Origin: Panax quinquefolius
Taxonomy: Eukaryota > Streptophyta > Magnoliopsida > Apiales > Araliaceae
Length of the DNA stretch: 64,000 nt
NCBI GenBank assembly: GCA_020205615.1
Contig: CM035161.1
Coordinates: 1,178,001-1,242,000 of the forward strand
Direction: 5' to 3'
Positions 48,101-57,519 of the stretch are shown here, in pieces (position 1 is the stretch's first letter; every line of letters begins with the position of its first letter). Made by a program: the position numbers and the translations under genes. Under the pieces are notes generated by a model. It worked only from the letters and a program-made list of their open reading frames with translations, did no database searches and had not been told where the DNA came from.

Positions 48101-48524
48101 AAGAATGTCACCAAGTATAGGGTAAACTGGCATATATCTGAGAGTTATTCCAAGAATAATAAACAATGGAATAACAACAGATTCTCTTCGTGAATAAGAA
48201 AGAATAACACCCCTTACTTTTGGTAGGAGATTGAATCTGCATGACGGTGTAAGTAACAAAATACTCTTCTTCTTTCTCTCTTATTCTTTCTATACTTTCT
48301 CTCTCTATAAGCTTGAATGAATTAAGTGAAAATAATGAAGTCCTAGGCCTCTATTTATAGAAGATTTCTAGCTTAGCACTTAGTGATGTGAAAAGGCGAG
48401 TGGGCTGACGACTAATGATGTGAAAAGAAAAGTGGTTTGACAGCGCTTTGTAATGTGAAACGACAAGTGGTTCGATCACTTTGTAATGTGAAGCGACAAG
48501 TGGTTCGACGTCTAGTAAAGGTAA

Positions 48525-48712
48525 TTACTATTAACGAAGGTAAATACTATTGACGAAGGTAAATACTATTCACAAGGGTAATTCTTATCGATGAAGGTAA
48601 TTCTATTATTGTGAAGGTAAATACTATTCACAAGGGTAATTACTATTGACGAAGGTAAATACTATTGACGAAGGTAATTACTATTCACAAAGGTAATTAC
48701 TATTGACGAAGA
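48525..48712. repeat. ~22-bp tandem repeat inside solo LTR 4
   Basis: About eight units of the form GGTAAATACTATTGACGAA. It is related to the TTACTATTCACGA repeats of the other LTRs. Confidence 0.8.
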
Positions 48713-49318
48713 GACTCTTAGATGATGACATATGAGCCCCCCATAAAATAATCAAACTTACCACAAATCATAACACATATTTAATCTTTCAACAATTATT
48801 AATCATTTATAACTTTTGTCGTCTCAATTATTGATTTAATCTTTATAACATATTATATGAGGATGATCTTGTGTGATAATTAAATCAATAATATAAGAGA
48901 TGTGATCGTTAATTCTTGTAGAATAATTGAGCGTATTTGAGTGACTTCTCACGTAAAGCATCGATAATCAATCTAGTGTCTTCTTGTCAACCACGCGTAT
49001 TCTTTTACTTTTACCACCGGGTAGTTCAACAGATTTTAACGGTAACACCTCATAGTTATTTTTATAAAATATTTTTGTCGTTTTCTCAATCCAACAATAA
49101 TAATTACATTATGGGGTCCTGATTGATGATTGGTAGTTATGCGAATATTCCTAAAATGAATATTCCCAAACCAAACGAATATTTTATAACAACTTGCATA
49201 CTTTGCAAAATTTATAAATATTACACAACTATAACATTATATCAAATTTATTCCATAATATTCAAAAATAATATTTATAGAAAAATTCATCTTTATTTAT
49301 AAAAGTTTGGGTCTTACA

Positions 49319-49605
49319 CCATTATTTCTATACTATGACTATAGGTTTGCACTTTTACCCAATCTAAAAAGCGGCATCCGTTGTGAATGGTTATATAACG
49401 GTGGTACTTATGAACTAATCGTTTCTACACTTGTTACACGGGTCGTGAGTGGAAATTTAGTTTTTAAATGCAGGTATGCGACTTTGGATTGCTATTGCAT
49501 ATTCAACTCCTGTTGCAGTTGTTGTTGTTCTTTGCTTTCTTGATCTATCCAATCGATCAAGGAAGTTTTTCTGATGGTATGCCTCTAAAAATCTTTTGTA
49601 CTTTC
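49319..49605 (+). pseudogene. psbA: Plastid psbA fragment in the nucleus, part 2
   Basis: Homology resumes after the solo LTR. It reads GLHFYPI, then EWLYNGGTYELIV, YATLDCYCIFNS in a shifted frame, and LIYPIDQGSFSDGMPL, the region holding Tyr161 and Asp170 of D1. It covers about residues 83-180. A one-base deletion shortly after 49324 and several later frameshifts destroy the frame. Homology ends at GTACTTTC (49605), where rps12 sequence begins. Confidence 0.93.
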
Positions 49606-49700
49606 TAAAATCATTTATTTTGACTTTTTACTCCATATTATAGGGTGAATCTTAAAAGATCTGAAAGATCTCCTTTCAAACCGTACATACGACTTTTATT
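49606..49700 (-). pseudogene. rps12: Plastid rps12 3' exon and intron end in the nucleus
   Basis: On the minus strand TATGGAGTAAAAAGTCAAAA with TAA (stop 49615-49617) corresponds to the plastid rps12 ending TATGGGGTCAAAAAGCCAAA with TAA (…YGVKKPK). Before it, GTATGTACGGTTTGAAAGGA and GATCTTTTAAGATTCACCC match the 3' part of the preceding group II intron. Plastid rps12 and psbA are not adjacent, so the junction at 49605/49606 is a fusion of two plastid pieces in opposite orientation. Confidence 0.85.
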
Positions 49701-50562
49701 TTTATATTAAAAACATAAACAATCGAAAGTACCTGGGGGCTATCCGTCCATTTATGTATTATTAAAGAAAAGAAACACATCATTTACAGTCAAAATTAAT
49801 TAATTAATAAATGAAGTTTAAACTCATATTATAGGCAAGGCACCAAACGATAAGTGATAGGTACTCAATAATTACTTGGGAATACATTAATAACAAATAT
49901 TTCCCACCTCCAAACAAATGAACCCCGAATATCTTTACTTTACTATAAAAGAATAATCATCTAATAAAAACTTTGTTAAATAATAATAATAATAGTTCTA
50001 ACCAAGTCCCCACAAAACTTTGTTATCACGATGTTGCATCCTTCAATGGCCATACAGAAGCTGACGTACGTATTAATAATATATATATGTATGTGTGTAT
50101 GATGTTTTCTTCTGTAAATGGGTGCGTGAGTCGGATCCATGTCACGTGGGCCTACTTGATTGATTTAACTTTGACGGTAGTAGAGTAGGCGTGAATGTGA
50201 ATGGAGTATAGATAAGAAAAAGTTAGAAGAGCTGACACAGCCGCCATAAGGCGGCCAAGAGTGCGACGGCACCGGCTACCGACTGAGGCAGACACGTGGA
50301 TGATGACGCTGCTGTACCACTCACGTCCATCAAACCTTCGTATACCATCTGCGGTGAGTTTTGTTCTCCCCCTCTATTTTGATTTTGACTTTGACTTTGC
50401 TGCCCATCCGATGATTTTCGACTGCAATTACATTTACCCGTCATCAGAATAGAATGATAAATAATTATTATAATCAGTGGAGTAAATAAATAAGTGTGTG
50501 AATAATTGTTATATAAATTATACTAACACATGCACACTTTTATAATTGTTATAAATATTATA
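49701..50562. other. Intergenic DNA, no gene seen
   Basis: No recognisable exon. The open frames at about 50223-50452 have no family features. Confidence 0.5.
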
Positions 50563-50832
50563 CTCCCTCATTTCTATAACAATTGTCTTTTTAACTTTAT
50601 GAACATAAATTAAAAAAATTATTTAACACTATCATTTAAAAATTAAAATTTATATAAAATTTCATCACTATCCCTTTATAAAAAATTAAAAACTATTAAT
50701 GAAAGAGAAAAAATTTATTAGAAGTGTGAGAGAAATTAAGGATAAATATAAAAAAAAAAAAATTATTTTCTTAAAAATTATAAAAGATAAATAAATTAAA
50801 ATAAATTTATAATTATTATAAAACCGAAAGAG
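50563..50832. mobile_element. Stowaway-like MITE
   Basis: The left end CTCCCTCATTTCTATAACAA and the right end in reverse CTCTTTCGGTTTTATAATAA are inverted repeats. TA dinucleotides flank it at 50561-50562 and 50833-50834. It is AT-rich and noncoding. Confidence 0.65.
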
Positions 50833-50834
50833 TA

Positions 50835-51750
50835 CTAACAATTAACAAACACTTTTAATCGCTGTACGGTAGTAGCTCTCGGTGTCAGTGACTTCCAACG
50901 GTTCAGTCCCATTTTTGTATTTTCCTACCGCTAATACTAACTATACTTTTATGTTTGTTAGAAAGGTCCGGGATTATTAATTCCGAAATTATAATTTTAA
51001 ATTATTAAATTAATAATAATTTAAGTCTAAATTTAAAAATAAATAAAATTTTAAATTAATAATTTTATTCCAAATATAAATAATCCTTTTAAATAAAAAT
51101 AATCTTAGGCTATATATTTTCATTTTATACTTAAAATTAAATTATTAATCTCAAATCTTTTATTTTAAATATAAACTTGAAACTTTTAATCCCGATATAA
51201 TATAATGATTTTAAAATAAATATTATTTAATATTATTTCCAACTAGATATTATAAATTTGTGAACAAAATTAATATTAAATTTTATTTAAAAATTTTATG
51301 TATCTTAACTCTATCTTTTATAGCTATACTTAAACTAATGAGAATATAATATTTTTATTATTAATAATAAAAGTATAATAGTTTAAATGATTAATTTTTA
51401 TTCAATCTTTTAAATAATTTTTGACAAAACAAAGCGTAATGTGAGATTATTTTAAATAGCGCATAAATAATCTAATAAAAACAAATATATAACTATAATT
51501 AATAAATTTAAAATTATAATCATATAAATATAGTCTAATAGTTATAATAATTCTTAAGAAACAAGACTCTAATAATGGTCTCGGATAACCCAACAATTGG
51601 AATTCCACGACCAGTGATGACCGAATGGATTTTATATCAAGGAAAGCAATTTGCACACGAGTGACAATTTTAAAAACAATACTACTACGATAGCTCAATA
51701 TGATCCATATATATATATATTTATCAGGATCAGGATCAGTCATCATCATC
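50835..51750. other. Very AT-rich intergenic DNA
   Basis: No gene or clear repeat family recognised. Confidence 0.5.
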
Positions 51751-51948
51751 TTATCTTATTCACATGTTCATTCACTTTTTTGAGGGACGGATTCGACGAC
51801 GATTCGGTTATCAACCCGTCGCTCATACTTTTAAGAATGCTTATATGTTGTTCGTCGCTAAAAATATGATTTACGACAGTTGTATGACCAAAATCGTCAT
51901 TTGAGTCAAAATCATTAAGGAGGAGGGAATACGTGGTGAATAAGATAA
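51751..51948. mobile_element. MITE, copy 1 of a TTATCTTATTCAC family
   Basis: The ends TTATCTTATTCACA and, in reverse, TTATCTTATTCACC are inverted repeats. A related 141-bp copy is at 55866-56006 in the same orientation; both contain CGTCATTTGA followed by AAAATCA. A (TA)n tract follows on the right. Confidence 0.6.
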
Positions 51949-51959
51949 AGGGATATCTG

Positions 51960-51961
<2 letters not shown>

Positions 51962-52027
<66 letters not shown>
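51962..52027. repeat. (TA)n microsatellite
   Basis: A TA run of about 66 bp, into which the long-TIR element at 52028 appears to be inserted. Confidence 0.9.
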
Positions 52028-52029
<2 letters not shown>

Positions 52030-52448
52030 ATAAATAACGTTTTAGTCATTTATCTTTGGGATCAGGTTTTTTATTCTCAGTAGCAAGAATTTTTTTGTTA
52101 CAATCGAATAATCGTACTCTCAAAAATTACAAAATGGTCATTTCGATTCGATTTAGTCTAAAAATTTAACGAAAATGCTAAATGTGCATATTAACTTAGA
52201 TTATTTTTCTTTGACGTGACTCGTTATTTGTTAACGTGGAGGCATAAGGCTTGCGTTAAAATTTTATTAAAGAAAATATTGCTAACAAGTGTTGAACTCC
52301 AGATCTTTCCAAATTATAAACCTTATATTTCAATAAAAATCACTAGACCAACTACCTTTATTCTAGAATTTATGTACTAGGAATTGTAATAATAATAATT
52401 ATAATAATTATTATTGTAGTAATAATAATAACTTTTAAATTATTAAAA

Positions 52449-54335
52449 GACTAAAAGACAAATTGCACCCAAAACTTTACTCCGGTGTTGATATTTGCAC
52501 CCCAAAGTAAAAAAGGTGTCTAAGTACACCTCATACTTTACTTATTGATAACAGATTGCACACTTTACACACTTAACCGGTAAGGCTAAGGCTGTAAATC
52601 TTATTACAGAGGGGTAAGTTTGGTATTTTACATTTATTCTCTTTCTCTTTTATCTCTCTCCTCCATGTGAAGCAAACAATGGCATATTCACTTGCTTTAC
52701 TATCATCATCACCGCACCACCGAAATTGAACAAGGCTTCCAAAACAAACATTTGTGAGATAGATTTTAGGGTACCCTCAATTCATGCCATCAACATAACT
52801 AAACTACTGAGGCCTTAAAGCGATTCTACTTTATCCCCTTGAATAACATTTTCTTCCTCTCACAATCTCCCCAAGGGATCTAGTAAAGCCATAATTTAAT
52901 TATGACATCCATTCCAATCGAATCATGCTCAGATCGGATGATCATTCTTGACAAAAGAAAAAAAAGACACAAAAATTGAAAAAGAGCATAAACCAAGTAA
53001 TTGTTAGCAAAGAGAGGATCGCACTTGAAACCTTTATCTTGATATTCATTCCATGTTTCCATCCCGCTCCCAGTCGATAGTTTTTCTTTCGCACAAGCTT
53101 CGCTTTACACAAGCTCACAATTTTGATTCAATAGATCGATGTTTTAAGCTGTTTAACCTCGATAATAGAACTCTAAAAGATATCGATATGAGTAAACCTT
53201 GCACGGACAACCCTTTTACATTTACCCTCATCATCCGATTCTTCTTTTCTTTCGACTTGAACATATATTACTGAGGACACCATTTTGCACTTCAAATTTT
53301 GATACAAGGAGTAGATCAATAGAGAACAAGTAACCCCAATTTCCATAATCCAGGAGACATTGTATGGATGACAAAGTATAAGCTGGAATAGTGGAAATTC
53401 TATATAATCATGTCTCGAGTGGACTCTCCATATCCCCTTGGAGTTGTCTAGAAAGATTGACTGAACCCATAGTCCCCAATTTTACATTTTGGGTCAAAAT
53501 GATTGGTGGAGGAGTCGAGTTCCTCGTAGGTGAATCTGGTGGGAGGAGACTAGGCTGGCGGTGGCGGCGTAGATCGGAGAGTTCGGCCCAAAAACAAAGA
53601 TTAATGATTAATAAAACAATACTCGAACCGATAACAACTCAGAAAGCACAACTCGGTGGTGCCCAATACCTTATTGAGCAATGACCACTCGATTTGTCCA
53701 ATCTCCTCCCCCACTCCGCTCCAAAAGTTTTCACCTCCTTTACTTTCTCTCTCCTTCATTGCCTTCTTAATCTTCGAACCCTATTCAGATAATTCATCTT
53801 CCTTTTGTTGGGTACTCGAGATTTTAGATTCAGATCCTTCAGAAGAGACGCTGCTACTTTTGGGTTCTTCAATGGCGTTGATTATGGTGAATCACTTGCT
53901 TCGATTTTGGGATAATTGATGGATTTGGTGGTGAAAATTGGTTGCGGTGTGATTCCTGAGGAGATGATTGGGTAATTGGGTTTTCGTGAACTTGAGAAGG
54001 ATGGTGAGACTGGGAACCGGGAGAGAGACTGCCATTTTTCTGCGTATGATATAGCAAGGAGATTTTCTTGATCGATTTTCTAAGATCGAGCACTATATGC
54101 CACTTGAATGACTCAGTAATTGCGTTGAGAAGATAAAGAATATCTAAAGTCTAAAATACCCCTTGGATGTGGATCTGTGCCTTAAGCCAAACCACTTTTG
54201 ACCCAGGTTAAGTGTGTAAAGTGTGCAATATGTTATCAATAAGTAAAGTATGGGGTGTCTTATTAATCTTTTTCACTTTGGGGTGCAAAAATAACAGCCA
54301 GGAGTAAAGTTTAGTGTGCAATTTGTCTTTTAGTC
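52449..54335. mobile_element. Nested Mutator-like element with a 9-bp target duplication
   Basis: It begins GACTAAAAGACAAATTGCAC and ends with the inverse. The TIRs are about 130 bp (further shared blocks ACTTTACTCC, TTTGCACCCCAAAGT, TACTTTACTTATTGATAACA, ACACTTTACACACTTAACC). The perfect duplication TTATTAAAA is at 52440-52448 and 54336-54344. There is no transposase. Its interior holds gene-like fragments, including a receptor-kinase piece, so it resembles a Pack-MULE. Confidence 0.9.
53448..53537 (-). pseudogene. Captured receptor-like kinase fragment
   Basis: The minus frame reads RFTYEELDSSTNHFDPKCKI then GDYGFSQSF and a stop. This matches the start of plant receptor-like kinase domains of the LRK10L type (FTYEEL..AT..FD....LGDGGFG), just before the glycine-rich loop. 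Only about 29 residues remain and the loop is mutated (GDYGFS). It lies inside the nested Mutator-like element. Confidence 0.7.
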
Positions 54336-54344
54336 TTATTAAAA

Positions 54345-55232
54345 TAATAATAATAATTATTAAAATATTACATTAATTAATCACTGTATTATTACTGTGT
54401 AATAATTATTGAAATAAATTGGCAACGTTTTTTAATGTCTGCAACGTTTTTTTAATAATAATAATAATAATAATAATGAACATGAACGATCTATTTTAGA
54501 AATAAATTAAACTACCCAAGTGCATGTGCGACGTACAAAATTTTTTAAAATAAATTATTTTTAATTTTTATTTATTCTATATATATGCTGATTATAAAAT
54601 ATTTTCTGAATTTTAATTTAACTTATTATAAAATGACTACAAACTTTGTTCAAATAAATAATTATCAAAGACTTGTAATTCAATGTTAGTAAATGTTTAT
54701 TTTTTTTTGTTTTTAATTTAATATTCAGTTTATATAATTTCTAAATTTAATATTTAGCAATCTTTTGACATAAAATTGTTTTACATTAATAAGCTACCGT
54801 CATGGATTTTTACTTTTAATGGTAACTTAAATTTTAATAACTATATATAAGTTAGATTTTTTCTAACATTGATTTACTAAAAGATATACTATCTGAAATA
54901 GATTTAATAATTAAAGTTTCAACATTAATATATTTTGTAATATATATTACATTTTTTAATATTAATTATTATTTTCTCATAATATTTTTCTATATTTTTA
55001 ATATATAGTTATTTAGGAATATAATTGTTATAGAATAATAAATTACCATTATGACTCTTAGTTTTAAAATTAACTAAATTTTAATCACAATATTTAAGAC
55101 ATAATCATTTTTAACGTTAATTAACTAAAAGTCTCATATATGGTGTATAATAATAATAATTAAAATATTACATTAATTAATCACTGTATTATTACCGTGT
55201 AATAATTATTGTAATAAATTGCCAACGTTTTT

Positions 55233-55271
<39 letters not shown>

Positions 55272-55294
55272 TAATAATACAGTGTATTATCAGC

Positions 55295-55343
<49 letters not shown>

Positions 55344-55440
55344 TCTGCAACGTTTTTTGAAGCAAAATCAATAAATTGGCCACTGTATTATTGGTCACTA
55401 TATTATTATAGTAATTATTATTATTTAAATTTTTTTATTA
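54345..55440. repeat. Core of the long-TIR element with direct repeats and (TAA)n
   Basis: A ~120-bp block (AAAATATTACATTAATTAAT, CACTGTATTATTAC, AACGTTTTTT) at about 54355-54470 recurs directly at about 55150-55232. (TAA)n tracts occupy about 55232-55270 and 55294-55342. No coding sequence. Confidence 0.75.
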
Positions 55441-55865
55441 TTATTATTTTAATAATTTAAAAGTTATTATTATTACTACAATAATAATTATTACAATTAT
55501 TATTATTACAATTCTTAGTACATAAATTCTAGCATAATAGGTAGTTGGTCTAGTGATTTTTGTTGGAATATAAGGTTTATAGTTTGGGGAGGTCTGGAGT
55601 TCAACACTTGTTAGAAATAGCCTTATGCCCTCCACGTCAGCAAAAATAACGGGTTAATATCTTGCGGTAAAGATTTAATTTAAATTTTGGACAAAATCGA
55701 ATCGGAATGACTATTTTATAATTTTTTGAGAATCTGATTCTTGATTGTAAAAAAAAATTCGATTACTGTAATAAAAACCGGACTCAAAGATAACGATAAT
55801 TAAAAGCGTTATTTATCCCTATATATATATATATATATATACGATCCGGAGCAAGTACATACCTC

Positions 55866-56006
55866 TTATCTTACTCACAATGACGGACCCGTGACAATTC
55901 GATCATCATACAACCGTAAATATATCTTTTTAAGCGAATTTATGGTAAAGCTAAACCGTCATTTGAATTAAAATCAGCTAAAAAGAAACACGAATGAATA
56001 AGATAA
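55866..56006. mobile_element. MITE, copy 2 of the TTATCTTATTCAC family
   Basis: The ends TTATCTTACTCAC and, in reverse, TTATCTTATTCATTCG are inverted repeats. It shares internal blocks and orientation with 51751-51948 and lies between (TA)n tracts. Confidence 0.55.
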
Positions 56007-56392
56007 TGATCCTTGCTCTCTCTCTCTATATATATATATATATAAATTCTGTTTATTTGTGTTGACAACTTTATTCAAAGCAAGGATGGATGGTCCAAAT
56101 TGTACCCAAAAAAAATGGCCCAAAGTGAATATACAGCACTAATTACTGTTGTATAATTATATATGCAAACAATACAAGCTTCAGGTTCACTTAATTTTTT
56201 ATAAAAAGTCAAATAAAAACTTTTATTTCTGTACGACTTAAAAAACCGTCACCCGATTTTTTTATAACGTTTAAATTGGCAGGCTTTATGAATTTCTTGA
56301 AAGACAAAATTACCTTTGCCCACTGCCCCCACTCAACTATTAGAGAAGAGAACAGAGAAGGAGGGCGATTGATTCGAGAGTTGAGGGTAAAT

Positions 56393-57265
56393 TTACCTGG
56401 TGGTGGTCGGCGTTGGACAGAAAGTGATGAGGTAGTCGGCACCGGCACATGTGAAAGTACTGGTCTTATCATCATACGCGTAACTGTAAGCTGTTGGGCA
56501 AGCGGTTTTGAACAGCTTCGAATACGAAGACGGCGTGCACGTGTCCGGTGAGCCATACGCTCCACTGCAGCAATACTGAGCCTGCCCAAACGCCTCGCAC
56601 GCGCTCTTACACGCCACCCCATCTCCGTCGGCGCTAGTCACCTTCAGCTCCGACGGGCACGCGCCGTTCAAGTCTACAACGCAACCCGTGTTTGAGCAAT
56701 TAGCTCCCGTCCCACCTTGCGGTACCACCATCATCGGCAAATTATACCCATCGACCAAGCTAACGTCGAAGAAATCCATCCCACCGGAACCGTCAAGTGT
56801 GAATTCGGCCAGCGTTGCGGGCGGTGCAGCGCCACTGCCGGCACATTCAAGCTTCCCGGAGCCGCAATCTCCTGTGACGCAGGTGAATTTGCCGGTGGAG
56901 TCCTCTGTGCAGTGGGTCCTACCCCAGAATCGGCCTCCCCAGGAAGACGGTGCATTTATGGTTTTGGACTCGCCCTTTTGAAGGGCGAAACCGGTGGTGG
57001 GGAGCGGTGTAATTCCGGCGTTAGATAAAATGCCTGGCCATACTGTGTGGTCGCATTTGTTCACTATTGTAAATGTTGCAGATGAAATCACTCCTGTAAA
57101 ATGTTAATAGAGATTAAATCAAACAAGTTGATTGGAAACAGAAAATGTCCGTTTAATCATATTAAAAATAATTTAAAGAATGAGGATTACTTTATTTTTA
57201 CCTGAAATTAATAGATGGGGAATAAGCAGAGCTAATAGAGAGATAGATAAGCAGAGTTTTGACAT
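56393..57265 (-). CDS. Thaumatin-like protein (PR-5 family), secreted
   Basis: Two exons, 57265-57202 and 57093-56393, join in phase (G|GA) across a GT-AG intron to give 254 residues. Residues 1 to about 26 form a signal peptide (MSKLCLSISLLALLIPHLLI). The mature part starts ATFTIVNKC and has exactly 16 cysteines, the full set for eight disulfides. GRFWGRTHC, GKFTCVTGDCGSGKLEC and AEFTLDG are family signatures; the Arg, Glu and Asp residues (DFFDVSLVDGYNLPM) that line the acidic cleft are present. The family acts in the apoplast in defence and development, and some members bind beta-glucans; the specific role is not known. The protein ends ITFCPTPTTTR, six residues past the usual FCP end. The annotated stop lies within a potential donor (CAG|GTAAAT), so a further exon cannot be excluded. 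Confidence 0.95.
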
Positions 57266-57454
57266 TTGATTCGGGGCTAAATATTAATTGTAGACATGGG
57301 GAAGAAAGTAGGAGGGAGAAGAAGAAGGTGAAGGATTATTAATGGGTAGCTTAAATCTTCTTTTTCTTCTTCTTCCTCTTTTTGGAAATAGAGAAAGGGT
57401 AGATAGATGGATAATGGTAATGTGTGAGAATCTCAACGGCAGGGAAGGATGGGG

Positions 57455-57464
57455 TTTATATATA
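57455..57464 (-). promoter_or_regulatory. TATA box of the thaumatin-like gene
   Basis: TATATATAAACCCC on the minus strand lies about 190 bp upstream of the ATG, which predicts a 5'UTR of roughly 160 nt rich in CTT/TTC. Confidence 0.7.
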
Positions 57465-57519
57465 CAGAGATAGGCGGTGTAATGGCTGAGCTGGAGCATC
57501 GTTTTGTTAGTTTCGGAAT

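Larger units (their letters stand above)
46708..49318 (-). mobile_element. Solo LTR 4 inserted into the psbA fragment
   Basis: It runs TGTGACGCCCCC to GGGTCTTACA (2611 bp) with the perfect duplication CCATT at 46703-46707 and 49319-49323. The TATA box (CTATTTATAG) is at 48351-48360. It is the most diverged copy. It has its own ~60-bp tandem repeat at 47820-48100 (CCGGT..GTGTAAAACACA..AGGATGTTCCA), GGTAATTACTATT repeats at 48520-48710 and altered hairpin units at 47260-47400. Confidence 0.93.
52028..55818. mobile_element. Long-TIR element, probably Mutator-like, with a nested insertion
   Basis: About 380-420 bp at the left (52028-52448) recurs in inverted form at the right (55441-55818). The outer ends are GGATAAATAACG and CGTTATTTATCC. 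Shared blocks include GTGTTGAACTCCAGATCTTT, CTAGACCAACTACC and ACGTGGAGG, each inverted. Long TIRs without a transposase fit a non-autonomous Mutator-like element. Both flanks are (TA)n, so a target duplication cannot be read. Confidence 0.75.

Noticed and set aside
56209..56622. Minus-strand 137-codon open frame overlapping the thaumatin-like gene
   Set aside because: It is a shifted frame over the same exon and lacks family features. The true frame keeps all 16 cysteines.
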